Assembly (NCBI GenBank): GCA_033549365.1
Contig: JAWSUF010000001.1
Span: 372,001-436,000 of the forward strand
DNA from: Acidobacteriota bacterium
GTDB lineage: Bacteria; Acidobacteriota; Aminicenantia; Aminicenantales; Saccharicenantaceae
Reading direction: 5' to 3'
Length of the DNA: 64,000 nt
The notes under the pieces are model-generated. The model was not told where the DNA came from. It was given only the letters and a program-made list of their open reading frames with translations, and searched no databases. Below, piece after piece: positions 16,745-25,513 of the stretch; the first letter of the stretch is position 1, and every line of letters starts with the position of its first letter. Made by a program: the position numbers and the translations under genes.

Positions 16745-18169
16745 TCAGCCCTTCATGACGGCGACGGGAACGACGCGGGCCACAAGGCGGCCGAGCCCGG
16801 ATTCATGGGAGACCTTCACCACGTCATCGACATCCTTGTAGGCCTCTGAGGCTTCTTCGGCCACACCTTTCCAGCTTGTTGAAAACAGCAGGATTCCCTT
16901 GCGGGCCAGGTCGTCACGGATGCGTTCGCCGCGAAAGCGGCGCAGAGCTTCGTGGCGGGACATCCGGCGGCCGGCTCCGTGGGCCGTCGACCCGAAACTC
17001 AGGGCCTCGGCTTCGCGCGTCCCCGCTAAAACATAGGAGGAGGTCCCCATGCTGCCGGGGATGAGGACCGGCTGGCCGGAGGATTGATAGACGGCGGGGA
17101 TTTCCGGGCGGCCGGGGCCGAAGCTTCTCGTGGCTCCTTTCCGGTGGACGCAGAGTTCCTTTTCGAGGTCGCCGGCGACGCGGTGACGTTCGACCTTGGC
17201 GACATTGTGGCAGACGTCATAAACCAGGTCCATGCCCTCGGCGTTTCCCATAACCCGGGCGAAAACGTTCCGGACCCGGTGCGCGATCATCTGCCGGTTG
17301 GCAAAGGCGTAGTTGACGGCCGCGCACATCGCCCCATAGTATCTGCGGCCGAGAGCGGAACGGAAGGGGGCGTTGACGAGTTCGCGATCGGGCAATCCCT
17401 CGACACCGCGGGCATCCTTCATGATCTCGATATAATCCGAGGCGACCTGATGGCCCAGACCGCGGCTTCCGCAATGAATCATGACGCAAACCCGTCCTTT
17501 CCCGTCAAGGCCGAAGGTCCGGGCGGCCGCCTCGTCGAAGATGTGGTCGACTTTCTGGATTTCCAAAAAATGGTTGCCCGCTCCGAGCGTTCCAAGCTGG
17601 GGCAGCCCCCGCTCCAGAGCCTTGTCGGAAAGCGCGTCGGGATCGGCGTCCATCATGCGACCTCGTTCCTCGGTCCGTTCCAGATCGTTCTTCGTTCCAT
17701 ATCCTTCGGCAACGGCCCAGGCGGACCCCCGCGTCAGAATATCCCGAAGAACTCCTCGCCCGATTTTCTCCCCTCCCTTCCCCACGCCGGAGGGAACATC
17801 CCGGAAAATGCCGGCCATGAGGTCTTTCTTTTTCGGAGCGATCTCCTCTTCCGTGAAATCCGTTCGCAGAAGGCGGACGCCGCAATTGATGTCGTATCCG
17901 ACGCCGCCCGGAGAGATGACGCCGTCCTCGGTGTCGAAGGCGGCCACGCCTCCGATGGGAAAACCGTAACCCTGGTGGGCATCAGGCATGACATAGGACA
18001 TACGTTGGATGCCGGGCAGGCAGGCCACATTCCGCGCCTGTTGAAGCGTGAGATCTTTCTTGGCCGCTTCCAGAAGTCCGTCCGATGCATAAATCCGGAC
18101 CGGAACCCTCATGTCCCCCTCTTGGGGGATTTCCCATGTCCACGCATTTATTTTTCGCAGAGTCATCAT
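16745..18169 (-). CDS. rtcB: RNA ligase RtcB
   Basis: RtcB joins 2',3'-cyclic phosphate and 5'-OH RNA ends in a GTP- and manganese-dependent reaction. The 474-residue protein contains GGVGYDINCGVRLLRTDF with the metal-binding cysteine (Cys96), MIHCGSRGLGHQVASDYI, the histidine segment DVCHNVAKVERH, and IPGSMGTSSYVLAG near the guanylylation site. The archease gene ends six bases before the rtcB start, so activator and ligase are produced together. RNA repair or tRNA splicing are possible roles; no intron-containing tRNA is present here. Confidence 0.96.
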   Translation of the reverse strand: MMTLRKINAWTWEIPQEGDMRVPVRIYASDGLLEAAKKDLTLQQARNVACLPGIQRMSYVMPDAHQGYGFPIGGVAAFDTEDGVISPGGVGYDINCGVRLLRTDFTEEEIAPKKKDLMAGIFRDVPSGVGKGGEKIGRGVLRDILTRGSAWAVAEGYGTKNDLERTEERGRMMDADPDALSDKALERGLPQLGTLGAGNHFLEIQKVDHIFDEAAARTFGLDGKGRVCVMIHCGSRGLGHQVASDYIEIMKDARGVEGLPDRELVNAPFRSALGRRYYGAMCAAVNYAFANRQMIAHRVRNVFARVMGNAEGMDLVYDVCHNVAKVERHRVAGDLEKELCVHRKGATRSFGPGRPEIPAVYQSSGQPVLIPGSMGTSSYVLAGTREAEALSFGSTAHGAGRRMSRHEALRRFRGERIRDDLARKGILLFSTSWKGVAEEASEAYKDVDDVVKVSHESGLGRLVARVVPVAVMKG

Positions 18170-18175
18170 TTCACC

Positions 18176-18607
18176 TCACGCATCCACGACAACTTGGATC
18201 GACCACTCGCCGGTATCGGCGCGCTCGACTTTCAGCTCGCTGTAGGTGACGGCTTTGACTGAGCCGTAAATTTCGGCGCCGCTCGAAATCTCGCCGCCGC
18301 GGAATACGGCTTGAAGCCGGTAGACCTGTTTTTCATCGATGGACAGATCGCCGACCGAACACAGAAGAAACCCGCGGGTGTCCAGAAGAAAGAGAATTTC
18401 GGACAGAAATTTCACGAGAAGCTGTTCCCGATCCAGGCCGTCAACCTCAACGGGAATTTCGGTCGAGGCCTCGATCCCGCGGCAATCCCACATCAGTCCG
18501 GTCAGGGCCCGGGCGGAGTTGGCAAAAGCTTCCTCAAGAGTTTTGCCCCGGGCCCGGAATTTGGCGTCGGCCGGATGCGGCAGATATTCATACCCTTCAG
18601 CCGTCAT
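18176..18607 (-). CDS. Archease, RtcB activator
   Basis: Archease promotes guanylylation and multiple turnover of RtcB. The 143-residue protein has YEYLPHPADAKFRARGKTLEEAF at the N-terminus (the family HTADxxxxA region with a metal-binding Asp), LVKFLSEILFLLDTRGFLL in the middle, and AVTYSELKVE near the end. Its ATG at 18607 has a GAGGGGAC ribosome-binding site. It leads the archease-rtcB pair. Confidence 0.92.
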   Translation of the reverse strand: MTAEGYEYLPHPADAKFRARGKTLEEAFANSARALTGLMWDCRGIEASTEIPVEVDGLDREQLLVKFLSEILFLLDTRGFLLCSVGDLSIDEKQVYRLQAVFRGGEISSGAEIYGSVKAVTYSELKVERADTGEWSIQVVVDA

Positions 18608-18635
18608 TTTGTCCCCTCTATCTATCTTCCGAGGC

Positions 18636-18923
18636 TGTGCGCGGGTCGAGATTGCATGCTGCGTCGGCTTCCGCTCTTTGGGCTCGGGTGAATCCCTTCA
18701 CAAGACGTGTCCGGGCCCCGGCGAGTCCCGCCCACTCCGGCTCCGGGTCTCGCTCTCCTCGACCTTCAGTCTCGGATCCATGCCCGCTCGACCCTCCGAC
18801 GGCTTGCTCCGGGATCCCCCCTGCGCCCCGCGGAATCCTCCTTGTGAGCACATAAAGGTGCGACGATGCCGGAATGGTGAGATCGGCACGCCCGAAGGGT
18901 GAAAACACAGCATTTTCACGCAC
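18636..18923 (+). repeat. Structured intergenic repeat, copy 3 (plus, expanded)
   Basis: Begins with TGTGCGCGGGTCGAGATTGC (18636-18655), nearly identical to the start of copy 2, and ends with the conserved core at 18877-18900 and a short GT/AC-closed hairpin (GTGAAAA at 18899-18905 with TTTTCAC at 18913-18919) followed by GCAC. Between them lies about 200 bases that includes, on the minus strand, GGAGCAAGCCGTCGGAGGG shared with the 4.8 kb locus. The whole gap between archease and ettA is this element. I see no gene in it. Confidence 0.8.
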
Positions 18924-18934
18924 AGTCTCGGCCT

Positions 18935-20626
18935 TCATCGTTTGAGGATTTTGTATTGATGCCGATGCGGCTGATCCGCCGCCACCCCTCGGCGGCGCCG
19001 AAGATCCTCGTGATACTCCGAGTAATTGCCGGTGATCCAGACCAGCCCGCCGTCTTCCTCGAAGGCCAGGATGTGGGAGGCGACGCGGTCGAGAAACCAA
19101 CGGTCGTGGCTGACGACGACAACACAACCGGCGAAACTCAAGAGAGCGTCCTCCAGGGCCCGCAGAGTGTTGACATCAAGATCATTGGTGGGTTCATCGA
19201 GAAGAAGAACATTGGCCCCTTCGGACAGCGCCTTGGCCAAGTGAACACGATTCCGCTCCCCTCCCGAAAGCGCATCGACCTTCTTCTGCTGATCCGATCC
19301 GCCGAAACCGAACGACGCGCAATAAGCCCGTGAGTTGAGTTCCCGGCCGCCGATCATCAGCACCGGGGCGTCTCCCGTGATCTCCTCGAACACCGTCTTG
19401 GCCGGATCGAGACTTCTCGACTGGTCCGCATAAGCCGTCTTGACCGTCTCGCCGATCCGCACGCGGCCGCCGTCGGGTTTTTCCAATCCGACAATCATCC
19501 TGAGCAGGGTCGTCTTTCCGGCCCCGTTGGGACCGATTATTCCGACGATCGAACCCGGCGGGAAACCGACGGTCAGGCTTTCAATCAGCAACCGGTCTCC
19601 GTAGGCTTTGGAAACATCCTCGAATTCGACAACCACATCCCCCAGGCGCGGACCGGGCGGAATCGGAATTTCCTGTTCGTCCCGGACCTTTTCGTATTCC
19701 CGGCTGAGGAGCTCTTCGTAAGCGGTGACGCGGGCCTTGCCTTTCGCCTGGCGGGCTTTGGGTGACTGCCGAATCCACTCCAGCTCGCGGGCCAGAGTTT
19801 TGAGACGCCGCGATTCGGATTTTTCTTCCAGGGCGAGCCGGGCGCTTTTCTGTTCGAGCCAGGACGAATAATTGCCCTTCCAGGGAATGCCGCGGCCGCG
19901 ATCAAGCTCCAGGATCCAGCCCGCCACATTGTCCAGGAAATAGCGGTCATGGGTGACGGCGATGACCGTGCCCTTGTATTTCTGGAGATGGCGTTCGAGC
20001 CAGGCCACGGACTCAGCGTCCAGGTGATTCGTCGGCTCGTCGAGAAGCAGAATGTCGGGTTCCATGAGAAGCAGACGCGTCAGTGCGACACGGCGGCGTT
20101 CCCCGCCGGACAGGACGGAGACGGACGTGTCGGGCGGAGGACAACGCAGCGCTTCCATGGCGATGTCAAGGTGGTTGTCGAGATTCCAGGCGTCCAACCG
20201 TTCAATCTCCTCGATCAGCTTGGCCTGTTCGGCCACCAGCACATCGATATCGGCGTCCGGCGTGTCGAATCCGGCATTGACGGCGTCGTAACGGGCCAGG
20301 AGGTCGACGACGGGCTGCACGCCCTCGCGCACCGTCGCGATGACGGTTTTCCCGGAATCGAGAGCCGGCTCCTGCTCCAGCATGCCGACCGAATAGCCCT
20401 TGGTTGCCGCGATCTCCCCGATATATTCCTGATCGAGGCCGGCGATGATGCGGAGGAGAGTCGATTTTCCCGCGCCGTTCAAGCCGAGAACACCGATCTT
20501 GGCACCGTAGTAGAAACCGAGCGAGATGTCGCGAAGGACATGCCGATTGGGCGGGTGGATGCGTCCGACACCGACCATGGAATAAATGACCTGGGTCTCG
20601 GAAGCGGGTGGCGTTTTTTGGCTCAT
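18935..20626 (-). CDS. ettA: ABC-F translation factor EttA
   Basis: EttA is a soluble ABC-F ATPase that binds the ribosomal E site and gates entry into elongation according to ATP level. The 563-residue protein has two ABC modules: Walker A GLNGAGKSTLLR near 52-63 and GPNGAGKTTLLRMIVG in the second half, with signature motifs VSVLSGGERRRVALTRLLL and ALSGGERNRVHLAKAL, and the EttA-type interdomain linker of charged helix. It overlaps amrS by four bases (ATGA), as the last gene of a nine-gene operon. The stop lies just beside repeat copy 3. Confidence 0.95.
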   Translation of the reverse strand: MSQKTPPASETQVIYSMVGVGRIHPPNRHVLRDISLGFYYGAKIGVLGLNGAGKSTLLRIIAGLDQEYIGEIAATKGYSVGMLEQEPALDSGKTVIATVREGVQPVVDLLARYDAVNAGFDTPDADIDVLVAEQAKLIEEIERLDAWNLDNHLDIAMEALRCPPPDTSVSVLSGGERRRVALTRLLLMEPDILLLDEPTNHLDAESVAWLERHLQKYKGTVIAVTHDRYFLDNVAGWILELDRGRGIPWKGNYSSWLEQKSARLALEEKSESRRLKTLARELEWIRQSPKARQAKGKARVTAYEELLSREYEKVRDEQEIPIPPGPRLGDVVVEFEDVSKAYGDRLLIESLTVGFPPGSIVGIIGPNGAGKTTLLRMIVGLEKPDGGRVRIGETVKTAYADQSRSLDPAKTVFEEITGDAPVLMIGGRELNSRAYCASFGFGGSDQQKKVDALSGGERNRVHLAKALSEGANVLLLDEPTNDLDVNTLRALEDALLSFAGCVVVVSHDRWFLDRVASHILAFEEDGGLVWITGNYSEYHEDLRRRRGVAADQPHRHQYKILKR

Positions 20627-21651
20627 TTCTCAAATTCCTTGAAGACTCCGGAAACCGGGGTCCGGCAGTCGGGGCAGAGACCGTCCCGGAGCCGCAAGGA
20701 CAGCACCCGGAAACCCCGCCGCGCGACGAGGGTCGTCCCGCAGGCGTGACACAGGGTGTCCTCTCCCTCGCCCGGAACATTCCCTATATAAATATAGCGC
20801 AAACCGGCCGCTTGACCCAAGACCCGGGCCCGGCGAAGAACGGAATGAGGGGTCGGCGGCGAATCGTTGTAGACATAATCCGGATGATAACGGCTGACAT
20901 GCCAGGGGATGCCCGGATCGATCCCGGCGATGAAACCGGCGATCCGTCGGAGCTCCTCCTCCGAGTCGTTGAGCCCCGGAACGACAAGCGTCGTAATCTC
21001 GATCCAGATCCCCAGCCTGAAAAGGTGACGGATGGTTTCACAGACGGGGTCCAGACGGGCGCCGCAGATCTTTTTGTACGTCCGGTCATCGAAAAACTTG
21101 AGGTCGACATTGGCGGCGTCAAGCCAAGTCGCGGCATCCTCCAGGACTTCCGGGGTCTGGTAACCGTTGGTGACAAAAACATTCCCCAGTCTGCGTTCGC
21201 GGGCCAGCCGCCCCATATCGCGGGCATATTCATAGAAGATCGTCGGCTCGGTATAAGTGTAGGAGAGGCTTTTGCAGCCATGAACTTCGGCCTCCCGGAC
21301 GGCGTCTTCCGGGGCCAGGGGAAAGGCCTTTGGATCTCCCGGACTTCCCTTTTTGGTCGCTTGGGAAATCCGCCAATTCTGGCAGAAAGAGCAGCGGAAA
21401 TTGCAGCCGGCGGCCGCCAGCGACAGAGAGGTCGTACCGGGCAGATAATGGAACAAAGGTTTTTTTTCGATGGGGTCGATATGGGCGGCAACGGCCTCAC
21501 CGTAGGCCCGTGTCATCAATCGGCCCGCGTCGTTTTTCCGGACACCGCAGATTCCCGTTTTGCCGGGGGCCACAAGACAGCGGTGAGCACACAGAAAACA
21601 GGAAACACGGCCTCCTTCGAGGCTCTTCCAGAAGCCGGCCCCCCGAATCAC
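20623..21651 (-). CDS. amrS: AmmeMemoRadiSam radical SAM enzyme
   Basis: A 342-residue radical SAM protein of the AmmeMemoRadiSam (COG1180-like) group. The SAM-cluster motif is CNFRCSFCQN (Cys83, Cys87, Cys90), followed by YTYTEPTIFYEY, NVDLKFFDD and VPGLNDSEEELR. An N-terminal Cys cluster (CFLCAHRC, GICGVRKN) and a C-terminal CHACGTT...CPDC zinc-ribbon-like pair flank it. I start it at the GTG at 21651, which overlaps the nth stop (GTGA); the frame upstream is nth read in another frame. Usual companions (Memo and AMMECR1) are not in the window. The reaction of the family is not known. Confidence 0.9.
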   Translation of the reverse strand: MIRGAGFWKSLEGGRVSCFLCAHRCLVAPGKTGICGVRKNDAGRLMTRAYGEAVAAHIDPIEKKPLFHYLPGTTSLSLAAAGCNFRCSFCQNWRISQATKKGSPGDPKAFPLAPEDAVREAEVHGCKSLSYTYTEPTIFYEYARDMGRLARERRLGNVFVTNGYQTPEVLEDAATWLDAANVDLKFFDDRTYKKICGARLDPVCETIRHLFRLGIWIEITTLVVPGLNDSEEELRRIAGFIAGIDPGIPWHVSRYHPDYVYNDSPPTPHSVLRRARVLGQAAGLRYIYIGNVPGEGEDTLCHACGTTLVARRGFRVLSLRLRDGLCPDCRTPVSGVFKEFEK

Positions 21652-22319
21652 GGCCGCTTTTCCCCGAAAAGCTTTCGTTCCGCGGCCGCTCCGGCGGAAG
21701 GACAAAGGTCCCGAAGCGGACACTCGGGACATCGCGGCTTGCGAGCCGGGCAGATTTCGCGGCCGAATTCGACAACCATGAAGTTGAAGTCCAACCAGTC
21801 CTTTTCGGGAATGAGAGCCATGAGGTCCCGCTCGATCCCGTCGGGATTCTTCCGGGCGCTCAAGCCGAGACGGCCGGCGATGCGGCGGACGTGAGTATCC
21901 ACGGCAATCCCCTCGGACCGGGCGAAGGCCGCCGAAAGGACAATATTGGCCGTTTTGCGGGCCACTCCCGGAAGAGTCAAAAGGTCGGTCATGGTCCCGG
22001 GCACACGGCCGCCGAAACGTTCGACGACGACTCGGGCCGATCCGACGATATGTTTGGCTTTGTTTCTGAAAAAACCGGCCGGGCGGATCATCCGCTCGAG
22101 CTCTTCCCGGTCGGCGGAGGCGAAGGCTTCGATTGTCGGATATCTTCGAAAAAGAGCAGGCGTCAGCGTGTTGACGCGTTCGTCCGTACACTGCGCCGCG
22201 AGGATGGTGGCGACAAGGATCTGGAACGGCGTCTCGAATCCCAGGGCCGTCCGGCTTTGCGGATAGCGCCGCCTCAGACGGGAGACGATCGTGGCGACGG
22301 CATCCGGGGAATGTTCCAC
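21648..22319 (-). CDS. nth: Endonuclease III
   Basis: A DNA glycosylase/AP lyase for oxidised pyrimidines. From the GTG at 22319 the protein has 223 residues: ILAAQCTDERVNTLTPALF near the N-terminus, the helix-hairpin-helix LLTLPGVARKTANIVLSAAF with the catalytic Lys, VDTHVRRIAGRLGL with the catalytic Asp, and a C-x6-C-x2-C-x5-C [4Fe-4S] loop near the end. An ATG at 22406 would add 29 residues that overlap the protease gene and lack family character, so I prefer the GTG. It is the iron-sulfur client next to amrS. Confidence 0.94.
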   Translation of the reverse strand: MEHSPDAVATIVSRLRRRYPQSRTALGFETPFQILVATILAAQCTDERVNTLTPALFRRYPTIEAFASADREELERMIRPAGFFRNKAKHIVGSARVVVERFGGRVPGTMTDLLTLPGVARKTANIVLSAAFARSEGIAVDTHVRRIAGRLGLSARKNPDGIERDLMALIPEKDWLDFNFMVVEFGREICPARKPRCPECPLRDLCPSAGAAAERKLFGEKRP

Positions 22320-22329
22320 GACCCGGCCT

Positions 22330-23448
22330 TCACATCCCGAGTTCGGATCGGAGCTGGATGGTCTTGAGAAGATCGTTCCGGCAGACGATGCCGGCGACCC
22401 GCCCATGTTCGACGACGGGAATTTGGTGAACGTTCAGACCGGCCAGTTTTTCAAGGACCTTGCTCCCTTCCGTATCGGGACCGACGGATTCCAGCTTGTC
22501 TTTCGGGGTCATGACGCTTCGAACATCGGACTCGGCCCATGTCTCCCGCGCCGCCCGTTTGACATCTTCAAGGCAGACAATCCCCTCGAGCTCCTCGCCG
22601 TCGACGACCAGGAAAACCCTCTCTTTGCGCTTGAGGATGTAATCGTCGACCAGCGACTGAAGAGGCAGCCGGGAACTCACCGTGGCGAAGTCGGAGGTCA
22701 TGAGGTCCCGGGCCTTCAGCCCATCAAGAGCCGAGGTGATGCGAACCTGTTCGTAGCTCCGGGCCGCGGCGCTGTGAAGAAACCATCCGATAAAGATCAG
22801 CCAGAGACCGCCGAAATTGGCCCGCAGAAACTGGAGAATGCCGATGAAAATCAGGAAAAAGGCGAATCCCTGTCCGGTCAGGGAGGCGATGCGGGTCGCC
22901 TTCTTCAGATCCCCCGTGATTTTCCAGATGATGGACCGAAAGACGCGGCCGCCGTCCATGGGGAAACCGGGCATCATATTGAAAACGGCCAGGGCGGTGT
23001 TGATGATGGCCAGATAGCGGACCGAAGCCCCGATGGGGACGCTCAGGGCCATGAGAGGCCCGGAGAGAAGGAAAAATCCGGCCGCCAAAGCCAAGCTGGA
23101 AAGGGGGCCGACGACGGCCATGGAAAACTCCTTGCCGGGCTCCTTGGGTTCTCCGCTGATCTGAGCGACGCCGCCGAGAATGAAGAGCGTGATATTCTTG
23201 ACGCTTTCGCCGTTGCGAATGGCGACCAGGGAATGGGACAGTTCATGGATCAAAACGGAAACAAAGACCATGAGGCTGGTCAGGGCGCCTACGGCCCAGT
23301 ACAGGCCCGGCGGCCAGCCGGGAAAGCTTCGGGGAAAGTAGTTTCCCGCAAGAGACCATGTAAAGAGAATGAAAATCAAAACCCAGCTCGAGTCGACCTG
23401 GATGTCGATTCCGAAAATGCGGCCGACCCGCCAACTGTGTCGAAACAT
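22330..23448 (-). CDS. Site-2 (M50) protease with CBS pair
   Basis: A 372-residue intramembrane metalloprotease. Several transmembrane helices carry HELSH (residues 68-72) and NMMPGFPMDGGR (about 154-165), the two zinc-site motifs of the SpoIVFB-like M50 group. The C-terminal third holds two CBS repeats (LMTSDFATVSS and VMTPKDKLESV). The family cleaves membrane-bound substrates and CBS domains sense adenine nucleotides; the substrate is unknown. It sits inside the Fe-S operon without an obvious functional link. A separate RseP is encoded at 46.6-47.9 kb. Confidence 0.92.
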   Translation of the reverse strand: MFRHSWRVGRIFGIDIQVDSSWVLIFILFTWSLAGNYFPRSFPGWPPGLYWAVGALTSLMVFVSVLIHELSHSLVAIRNGESVKNITLFILGGVAQISGEPKEPGKEFSMAVVGPLSSLALAAGFFLLSGPLMALSVPIGASVRYLAIINTALAVFNMMPGFPMDGGRVFRSIIWKITGDLKKATRIASLTGQGFAFFLIFIGILQFLRANFGGLWLIFIGWFLHSAAARSYEQVRITSALDGLKARDLMTSDFATVSSRLPLQSLVDDYILKRKERVFLVVDGEELEGIVCLEDVKRAARETWAESDVRSVMTPKDKLESVGPDTEGSKVLEKLAGLNVHQIPVVEHGRVAGIVCRNDLLKTIQLRSELGM

Positions 23449-23490
23449 CGGATTCTCCTTTCCCCCCTCCCGTCCGGGACGCCGGCCGGC

Positions 23491-24000
23491 TCAGGGTCCG
23501 ATATGAAAGAGATCCTGGCCGAGGTGAAAGTCCTGAACTTTGTAGGAGTCCGGAAACTGGCGCAGGAGATCGATTTCCGACCGGATGATGGCCTGATGGC
23601 TCCGTTCGACACGACCGAGGTAGGAGAGAAGATTGCGGGACAGATCGTCGTCGAGGCTCCGCGCGGCCTTGTTGTAGAAGGCCTCGGCTTCTTTCTCCGC
23701 GGTCAGGGCGGCCTTGAAGAGATCGAAAACGGACGGCTTCGGACCGACCGAGGCCTGAATGGGAGGCATCAGGGCTTTTTTCGGCGCATCGGCCTTTCGG
23801 CCGCGGAAACGCTGGGAAAAAAGCTTTTCCAGGATTTTCTTGTGCTTGAGTTCCTCGAAAATCAGAAAATCCAGTTTCTGCAGAAGCACCTCGTTTTTGA
23901 CCTTGGTCCGGAGTTTTCTATAAAAAGCCGCGGCGTCGATTTCAGAATGGATGGCCACGGCCAGGACCTGATGGGGTTGAAGTTTGATGTTTGCGTTCAT
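23491..24000 (-). CDS. Ferritin-like diiron protein
   Basis: A 169-residue four-helix protein in the rubrerythrin/ferritin-like group. It shows the two Glu plus ExxH sets expected for a diiron site: HSEIDAAAFY with FEELKHKKILEKL, and EKEAEAFYNKA with VERSHQAIIRSE. I use the ATG at 24000, which has AAGGAGG six to twelve bases upstream; a TTG at 24015 would place this ribosome-binding site within the coding region. It lacks a rubredoxin domain. A peroxide-scavenging or iron-handling role is inferred, fitting its place between Fe-S genes. Confidence 0.85.
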   Translation of the reverse strand: MNANIKLQPHQVLAVAIHSEIDAAAFYRKLRTKVKNEVLLQKLDFLIFEELKHKKILEKLFSQRFRGRKADAPKKALMPPIQASVGPKPSVFDLFKAALTAEKEAEAFYNKAARSLDDDLSRNLLSYLGRVERSHQAIIRSEIDLLRQFPDSYKVQDFHLGQDLFHIGP

Positions 24001-24011
24001 GAAATCCTCCT

Positions 24012-24917
24012 TCAAACGGCCAGCATGGCGTCAATGGCGCCCCGGGCCCGGGCGGCGATATCGGCCGGGACAACAACGCGCCCATCCATGCTTTCCAGGG
24101 AACGACAGACTTTTTCGAGCATCGTCTTTTTCATGTTGGAACACAGCGACGCGTCAGAGGCCGGAAAAAAATTCTTGTCCGGGTTTTCCTTCTTCAGCCG
24201 GTGGACGAGGCCCGCCTCGGTGGCCAGGATGACCGTCGTCGCCTTCGTGACCCGGGCTTCCGCGACCATTTTTCCCGTGGAAAAGATGCGGTCGGCGGCA
24301 TCGAGAACGTCGGCCGGGCACTCGGGATGAGCCCAGACCTCGGCTCCGGGATGAAGCCGTTTTTTCCCGCGGATGTCCGCCGCGCTCAAGCGATGGTGAA
24401 CATAACAATAGCCGTCCCAGGCCCGGATCGTCTTGCCCGTCTCGCGGGCCACATAAGCGGCCAGGTTCTTGTCCGGAACGAACAGAATTTCGTCGTCCGG
24501 GATGGATTCGACGATTTGAACGGCGTTGGACGACGTGCAGCAGACATCGGATTCGGCCTTGACTTCGGCCGACGTGTTGATATAGCAGACGACTTTTCTC
24601 CCGGGATATCGGGCTTTCCAATTGCGAAGCTCTCCGGCGGTGATCATGTCCGCCATCGGACATCCCGCGGTCCCATCCGGCAGAAGAACGGTCTTGTCCG
24701 GAGCCAGCATGGCGGCCGTCTCGGCCATGAAATGGACGCCGCAGAACACGATGACGTCCTGGGACAGTCCGGCGGCCTTGCGGCTGAGTTCGAGAGAGTC
24801 GCCGACGAAGTCGGCGATGTCCTGGACCTCGCCGATCTGATAGTTGTGGGCCAGGATGACCGCGTTCCGGCGCGCTTTGAGGTCGAGGATCCGGTCTTCG
24901 AGGCCCGGGGCGTTCAT
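24012..24917 (-). CDS. nadA: Quinolinate synthase
   Basis: NadA condenses iminoaspartate with dihydroxyacetone phosphate to quinolinate using an oxygen-sensitive [4Fe-4S] cluster with three Cys ligands. The 301-residue protein has VILAHNYQIGEVQDIADFVGD (one base-pair step of the family N-terminus), FCGVHFMAETAAML, LPDGTAGCPMADM, VCCTSSNAVQ and HPECPADVL, which hold the candidate ligands. I start it at the ATG at 24917, which overlaps the nifU stop (ATGA). nadB and nadC are not in the window. Confidence 0.95.
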   Translation of the reverse strand: MNAPGLEDRILDLKARRNAVILAHNYQIGEVQDIADFVGDSLELSRKAAGLSQDVIVFCGVHFMAETAAMLAPDKTVLLPDGTAGCPMADMITAGELRNWKARYPGRKVVCYINTSAEVKAESDVCCTSSNAVQIVESIPDDEILFVPDKNLAAYVARETGKTIRAWDGYCYVHHRLSAADIRGKKRLHPGAEVWAHPECPADVLDAADRIFSTGKMVAEARVTKATTVILATEAGLVHRLKKENPDKNFFPASDASLCSNMKKTMLEKVCRSLESMDGRVVVPADIAARARGAIDAMLAV

Positions 24918-25513
24918 CCGGCCTCGGATCCCTCGTTTTTTTTCATGGGAGCGCCGCAGGTGACGCACGTCTCCGACCCCGCCTTGCTCAATCCGCCGCA
25001 GGCCGGACAGTCCTCGAATTCCAATTGGCAGGCCCGGCAGAATTCCTTTTTCCCGTGATCCAGCTGACCCTCGCAGAAGGGACACGTGCATTCCTCATCA
25101 TGGTGGTGATCGTCCAGCGGTTTCGGCTCGGGTTCGGTGTATCCCGGCGCTTGGCGGCGGCGGTAATCTTCGATCGCGGCATGAAGGGCGTCGGCCCCGA
25201 GGTTCGAGCAATGCATTTTATTTTTCGGGAGACCCCCAAGTTCCTCGGCCACCGTGTCGTTGGTGATGGCCATGGCTTCGTCGAGGGTCCGACCCATGGC
25301 CATTTCGCTGACCATGCTGCTCACGGCGATGGCGGCGCCGCATCCGAACGTCTGAAACTTGACGTCGGACACACGGCTGTCCTTGACCTTGATGGAAAAC
25401 CTCATCATATCGCCGCAGACGGGGTTGCCGACCTGGCCGACTCCGTCGGCGTCGGCGATCGTTCCGACGTTACGGGGATTCTGAAAATGATCCATGACTT
25501 TTTCGCTGTACAT
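24914..25513 (-). CDS. NifU/IscU-type scaffold with C-terminal zinc ribbons
   Basis: The first 125 residues are a complete IscU-type Fe-S scaffold: NPVCGDMMRFSIKV, FQTFGCGAAIAVSSM and KMHCSNLGADAL supply the three Cys plus the Asp and His of the assembly site. A 75-residue tail follows that is not part of normal IscU: an acidic/His linker (HHHDEE) and CPFC, CRAC, CPAC and CVTC pairs that look like two zinc ribbons. The start is shared with the nifS stop (TAATG). The tail could bind metal or dock clients such as NadA, but its role is unknown. Confidence 0.9.
   Translation of the reverse strand: MYSEKVMDHFQNPRNVGTIADADGVGQVGNPVCGDMMRFSIKVKDSRVSDVKFQTFGCGAAIAVSSMVSEMAMGRTLDEAMAITNDTVAEELGGLPKNKMHCSNLGADALHAAIEDYRRRQAPGYTEPEPKPLDDHHHDEECTCPFCEGQLDHGKKEFCRACQLEFEDCPACGGLSKAGSETCVTCGAPMKKNEGSEAG

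Noticed and set aside
22291-24330. 679-residue plus-strand frame opposite the M50 protease and ferritin-like genes
   Set aside because: No family resemblance; long antisense frames are expected in GC-rich DNA with this codon usage.
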